This document shows positions 60,848 through 64,000 of a stretch of DNA of 64,000 bases, one piece after another (position 1 is the stretch's first letter; each line of letters starts with the position of its first letter). The DNA is from Bacillota bacterium. Its GTDB lineage: Bacteria > Bacillota > Clostridia > Christensenellales > CAG-138. Location of the stretch: the NCBI GenBank assembly GCA_023400985.1, contig JAEXEN010000034.1, positions 1 through 64,000 on the forward strand, read 5' to 3'. The translations under genes and the position numbers were made by a program. A model generated the notes under the pieces. That model saw only the letters and a program-made list of their open reading frames with translations, made no database searches and was not told the DNA's origin.

Positions 60848-62080
60848 ATGAAGAAACTGCTCTCTCTACTCCTTGTTCTGGCGATGATCTTTGCGGCCGC
60901 CGGCTGCGCAGCGGGTACCGACACGCCCGACACCAACACGCCCGCTAAAACCAATGCCGGCACGGAACAGTCCGCAGCACCCGCCGACCCCGCCGAAAAG
61001 GTCATCCCCGACGTGATCAAGATCGGCATGGTTGGTACTATCTCGGGTGAGCAGGCGGTTGACGGTCAGAACATGTCCGACGCCATTACCCTCGTTAAGG
61101 AAGAGCTTGACGCCCAAGGCGGCCTCGATGTGGACGGCAAAAAAGTCCAGGTCGAATTCATCATTGAAGACACCGAAGCCAAGCCCGAAATCGCTTGCAA
61201 CGCGGTTCAGAAGCTGATCGAGCAGGACGGCGTTCTCGCGATCCTCGGCCCCAACAACTCCTCCGACATCCTGGCCTGCGGCGAAATCGCCAATGCGGCG
61301 CAGGTACCGGAAATCTCCAACACCGCGACGAACATCAAAGTGACGCAGGTCGGCGATTACATCTTCCGCTCCTGCTTCATCGACCCGTTCCAGGGCAAGG
61401 TCGTTGCAAAGTTCGCATGGGAAGACCTCGGCGCCAAGACGGCCGCGGTCCTCTACAACAACGCGGACGCTTACAGCACCGGTCTGCAGGAAGCCTTTGT
61501 GGAAGCCTTTAAGGCCAACGGCGGCGAAATCGTAGCTATGGAAGCGTTTGCCGGCGCTGAAGTGAAGGATTACAGCGCCCAGCTCACCAAGATCCAGAAC
61601 GCGAACCCCGATGTGATCTTCTACCCCAGCCAGATCTCCATGATCCCGCTGCAGCTCCAGCAGACCCGCGCGATGGGCATTACCGCACAGCTCCTCGGCT
61701 GCGACTCTTGGGACTATGATTACATGCCTTCCCTCGTAGGTGAGGATGTTGTCGAAGGCGCCTACTATGTGACCGGCTTCAGCCCGGACGCCGACACCGC
61801 CAAAGAGTTTGTGGATGCGTTCAACACCCGTTTTGGCTATCGCCCGAGCTTCTGCTCCGCGATGATGTATGAAGCCGCGCACATCCTGCTCAACGCCATC
61901 CAGAACGCCGCCACCATCGATGGCCCCGGCGTCCGTGATGCCATTGCCGCCACGGATATGGATCTCCCCTCCGGCCACGTCGTATTCGACGAAAACCGCA
62001 ACCCGATCAAGAGCGGCACGGTCCTGCAGGTCGTCGGCGGCCAGCGCGTGTTCGTGAAATCTATTGCCATCGACAACTAA
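60848..62080 (+). CDS. livK: Liv-type ABC transporter substrate-binding lipoprotein 2
   Basis: A 410-residue receptor with a lipoprotein signal (MKKLLSLLLVLAMIFAAAGC, lipobox AAGC), a Thr/Pro-rich linker and a Peripla_BP_6 fold: IKIGMVGTISGEQAVDGQNM, VEFIIEDTEAKPEIACNAV, AILGPNNSSDILACGEIA and AAVLYNNADAYSTGLQEAF. It lies after the dehydratase gene and before livH/livM paralogues, so the operon couples import to amino acid catabolism. Start at 60848; AAGGAGG is 12 nt upstream. Its ligand is probably the operon substrate. Confidence 0.93.
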   Translation: MKKLLSLLLVLAMIFAAAGCAAGTDTPDTNTPAKTNAGTEQSAAPADPAEKVIPDVIKIGMVGTISGEQAVDGQNMSDAITLVKEELDAQGGLDVDGKKVQVEFIIEDTEAKPEIACNAVQKLIEQDGVLAILGPNNSSDILACGEIANAAQVPEISNTATNIKVTQVGDYIFRSCFIDPFQGKVVAKFAWEDLGAKTAAVLYNNADAYSTGLQEAFVEAFKANGGEIVAMEAFAGAEVKDYSAQLTKIQNANPDVIFYPSQISMIPLQLQQTRAMGITAQLLGCDSWDYDYMPSLVGEDVVEGAYYVTGFSPDADTAKEFVDAFNTRFGYRPSFCSAMMYEAAHILLNAIQNAATIDGPGVRDAIAATDMDLPSGHVVFDENRNPIKSGTVLQVVGGQRVFVKSIAIDN

Positions 62081-62132
62081 ACGTTTTTCCCGCCCCAAAC
62101 AACCATGTACGATACCTCGGGCACCGAAAAGC

Positions 62133-62163
62133 GGGCTGGCGCGCCATGGCGGCGTGCCAGCCC
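62133..62163 (+). other. Hairpin between receptor and permease genes
   Basis: GGGCTGGCGCGCC pairs with GGCGTGCCAGCCC (13 bp, one G-U) around a 5-nt loop. Same position relative to the receptor gene as the hairpins at 38308 and 10051. Confidence 0.7.
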
Positions 62164-62194
62164 CTGCCCGTAGGGTTCAAAAGGAGGATTCTCT

Positions 62195-63097
62195 ATGGAC
62201 ACCGTTCTTCAGCTGTTGGTCTATGGGCTGCAGTTAGGGAGCATCTATGCGCTGCTTGCCATTGGATATTCGATGGTGTTCGGCATAATCCGCATGATCA
62301 ACATGGCGCACGGCGACTTCCTTATGATGGGGGCATACGCGGTCTTTTTCCTCGTCAGCCTTTTGTTCGGCAGTGAAATGATAGGGCCGGCAATTGCATT
62401 GCTGATTGTCATGCTCAGCGCGTCCATTACGGGCGGTATCGGCATGGGGATTGAACGTGTTGCTTACAAACCGCTTCGCAGCAGGCCGACGATCTCCTGT
62501 ATGATCTCCGCAATCGGCGTTTCCATCTTTACGCAGAACCTGTTCCGCGCCGTTCCGTTCATCGGTCCCGACCCGAAGACCTTCCCCGCTCTCATTCAAG
62601 ACTTCGTCGTAACGATCGGCGTGGTCAGGATCAGCTTCCTTCGCGTCATCACGATCACCCTTTCCGTTGTCGCGATGCTTATCCTTTATTGGGTGATTTA
62701 CAAGTCCAAATTCGGTACCCAAATGCGCGCCGTTTCCTGTGATAAGGATGCGGCAAGCCTCATGGGCATCAACATCAACAGGGTTATCTCTCTTACTTTC
62801 TTTGTCGGCGCGGCGCTCGCCGCCATCAGCGGCGCATTTTATGCGACCAGCTACCCTGTGCTTCTTCCCACCATGGGCGCGACGCTTGGCAACAAGGCGT
62901 TCATTGCGGCCGTCTGCGGCGGCATAGGAGACATACGCGGGGCGGTACTGGGAGGCTTTGTAATAGGCGTCGCAGAAATTCTCGTTACCGCATTCTATTC
63001 CGAGTTTGCGTACGGCTTTATCTTCGTGATTCTGATCATCATATTGCTGCTCAAGCCCGAAGGCCTGCTCGGCAAACCGATGATCGAAAAGGTGTGA
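62195..63097 (+). CDS. livH: Liv-type ABC transporter permease LivH 2
   Basis: A 300-residue permease: LQLGSIYALLAIGYSMVFGI and MINMAHGDFLMMGAYA near the N-terminus, coupling region MRAVSCDKDAASLMGININ near 180, and GNKAFIAAVCGGIGDIRGAV near 230. Same family as the protein at 37346 but clearly diverged. RBS AAAGGAGGATTCTCT. Confidence 0.94.
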   Translation: MDTVLQLLVYGLQLGSIYALLAIGYSMVFGIIRMINMAHGDFLMMGAYAVFFLVSLLFGSEMIGPAIALLIVMLSASITGGIGMGIERVAYKPLRSRPTISCMISAIGVSIFTQNLFRAVPFIGPDPKTFPALIQDFVVTIGVVRISFLRVITITLSVVAMLILYWVIYKSKFGTQMRAVSCDKDAASLMGININRVISLTFFVGAALAAISGAFYATSYPVLLPTMGATLGNKAFIAAVCGGIGDIRGAVLGGFVIGVAEILVTAFYSEFAYGFIFVILIIILLLKPEGLLGKPMIEKV

Positions 63098-63101
63098 GCT
63101 T

Positions 63102-64000
63102 ATGGCAAACGTTTTGAATTGGACAAAAAAACGCACAGAGATCTTTTTGATACCCCTGCTCTTTCTCCTGCTCTCCTTCCTCAGCAAGGAGAAAGTGCTT
63201 GACAGCTACCTCATACAGATCATCATGCTGGGCTTTATCAACGTCATGATGACCGAGTCGCTCAACATCCTCAACGGCATGACCGGCCTTTCGTCCCTTG
63301 GACATGCCGGCTTTATGGCGGTGGGCGCTTACTCAGCCGCCTATGTCACCTCGGTGCTGTTTAACACGAGCGCCATGCCTGCCGCGGCGCAGACGGCCAT
63401 TTTCCTTGGCGCGAGCCTGCTCGCCGGCTTGGTCGCCGCGTTTTGCGGCCTGCTCATCGGCTTTCCCACCCTTCGCCTTCGCGGCGACTATCTGGCAATC
63501 GTTACCTTGGGCTTCTGCGAAGTGATCCGCGCGCTGATGCGCATCATCAAGGTGACCGGCGGCGCTATGGGTTTCACGGGTATTCCCCAGTACTCCTCGC
63601 TGCTCTTTGTATTCGCCTTCATGATCATCGCGATTTACATCTGCAGAAACTTTATGGACTCTTCGTTTGGCCGTGCCTGCATGGCCATCCGTGAAAACGA
63701 AATCGCTGCGAGCACCATGGGTATCAACGTATCGCGTTACAAGGTGATCGCGTTTATTACATCGGCGTTTATCGCGGGCGTCGCAGGCAGCCTGTACGCA
63801 CACCTGCTGCGCTATTTGCACCCGGATGTGTTCAGCTATTCCAAATCCACCGACTTCCTCGTATACCTCTACGCGGGCGGCGTGGGCAGCATCAGCGGCG
63901 CCATGATGGGCGGCTTCCTCTTAACGCTTTTACCGGAGCTTCTGCGCTTCATGTCGGAATGGCGTTTGGTCATTTACGGGGCGCTGCTCCTGTGCATCAT
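63102..64000 (+). CDS. livM: Liv-type ABC transporter permease LivM 2 (cut by window end)
   Basis: The frame is open from ATG 63102 to the end, giving 299 residues without a stop. Signatures: GMTGLSSLGHAGFMAVGAYS near residue 62, FPTLRLRGDYLAIVTLGF near 124, and the coupling stretch AIRENEIAASTMGINVSRYK near 205. It starts 4 bp after livH 2. The ATPase genes are presumably to the right of the window. Confidence 0.93.
   Translation, partial: MANVLNWTKKRTEIFLIPLLFLLLSFLSKEKVLDSYLIQIIMLGFINVMMTESLNILNGMTGLSSLGHAGFMAVGAYSAAYVTSVLFNTSAMPAAAQTAIFLGASLLAGLVAAFCGLLIGFPTLRLRGDYLAIVTLGFCEVIRALMRIIKVTGGAMGFTGIPQYSSLLFVFAFMIIAIYICRNFMDSSFGRACMAIRENEIAASTMGINVSRYKVIAFITSAFIAGVAGSLYAHLLRYLHPDVFSYSKSTDFLVYLYAGGVGSISGAMMGGFLLTLLPELLRFMSEWRLVIYGALLLCI

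Noticed and set aside
1..64000. Prophage, insertion sequence, integrase or CRISPR array
   Set aside because: No transposase, integrase, phage structural gene or regularly spaced repeat was seen in any frame.

Overview
The window looks like a chromosomal segment of a GC-rich, anaerobic member of the Clostridia (Bacillota). This is inferred from strong GGAGG-type ribosome binding sites, TTGACA/TATAAT promoters, an AddAB rather than RecBCD recombination nuclease, class 1B dihydroorotate dehydrogenase with PyrK, and ferredoxin-linked 2-oxoacid oxidoreductases. I see no rRNA, tRNA, CRISPR array, prophage or insertion sequence. Genus cannot be called from this sequence.

Layout. 1-7.2 kb: the end of a triosephosphate-isomerase-family gene, an M20 amidohydrolase and a divergent SGNH hydrolase, then a three-gene MacB-type ABC exporter operon with a surface-anchored CARDB-like protein. 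7.2-14.7 kb (leftward): a nucleoside-type ABC importer (ATPase, two permeases, BMP lipoprotein) with an ADP-ribosylglycohydrolase, a PfkB kinase and a GntR regulator. 15-22 kb: a small acidic protein, a HAD phosphatase, three tandem M42 aminopeptidases, and a PiT phosphate transporter with its DUF47 partner. 22.1-30.1 kb: KDPG-aldolase-like protein, ThpR, AddB and AddA in one overlapping operon. 30.2-31.5 kb: a dicarboxylate symporter. 32.1-40.6 kb (leftward): pyrD, pyrK, pyrB and a complete Liv-type ABC importer behind an FCD-type GntR regulator. 40.8-43.7 kb: an mgtA-type P-ATPase behind a leader ORF and terminator. 44-46 kb: an exported five-repeat SH3b protein between diverged direct repeats. 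46-56 kb (leftward): aspartate-type aminotransferase, dihydroorotase-like amidohydrolase, a second PyrB, IclR regulator, hydantoin-racemase-type protein, IorB, IorA and an ADP-forming acyl-CoA synthetase. 56.9-64 kb (rightward): PCC/DUF296 protein, VOC protein, second racemase-type protein, DSD1-like enzyme, serine/threonine dehydratase-like enzyme and a second Liv-type importer that runs off the window.

How the genes may work together. The most interesting reading is that 30-64 kb holds a catabolic, energy-yielding use of pyrimidine-pathway enzymes. Two nearly identical aspartate carbamoyltransferases (about 84% identical by hand alignment) are linked to PyrD/PyrK in one operon and to a dihydroorotase-like enzyme plus an aspartate-type aminotransferase in the other. 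Both operons carry catabolic-type regulators (GntR-FCD, IclR) and sit near amino-acid-type ABC importers and a dicarboxylate symporter; pyrE, pyrF and carAB are absent from the window. Run in the degradative direction, the set would convert orotate to dihydroorotate, N-carbamoylaspartate, then aspartate plus carbamoyl phosphate, and on to oxaloacetate. IorAB plus the ADP-forming acyl-CoA synthetase give a second ATP-yielding branch from 2-oxo acids. This is inference from gene content; the individual families are well supported. Regulatory DNA is unusually readable: a repeated TGTATACA operator around the GntR/liv operon, an IclR-like palindrome just downstream of a consensus promoter, a second consensus promoter at the divergent operon, and a leader/attenuator in front of mgtA. 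A family of palindrome-rich dispersed repeats (three copies) and a duplicated block with a covarying hairpin are further structured non-coding elements.
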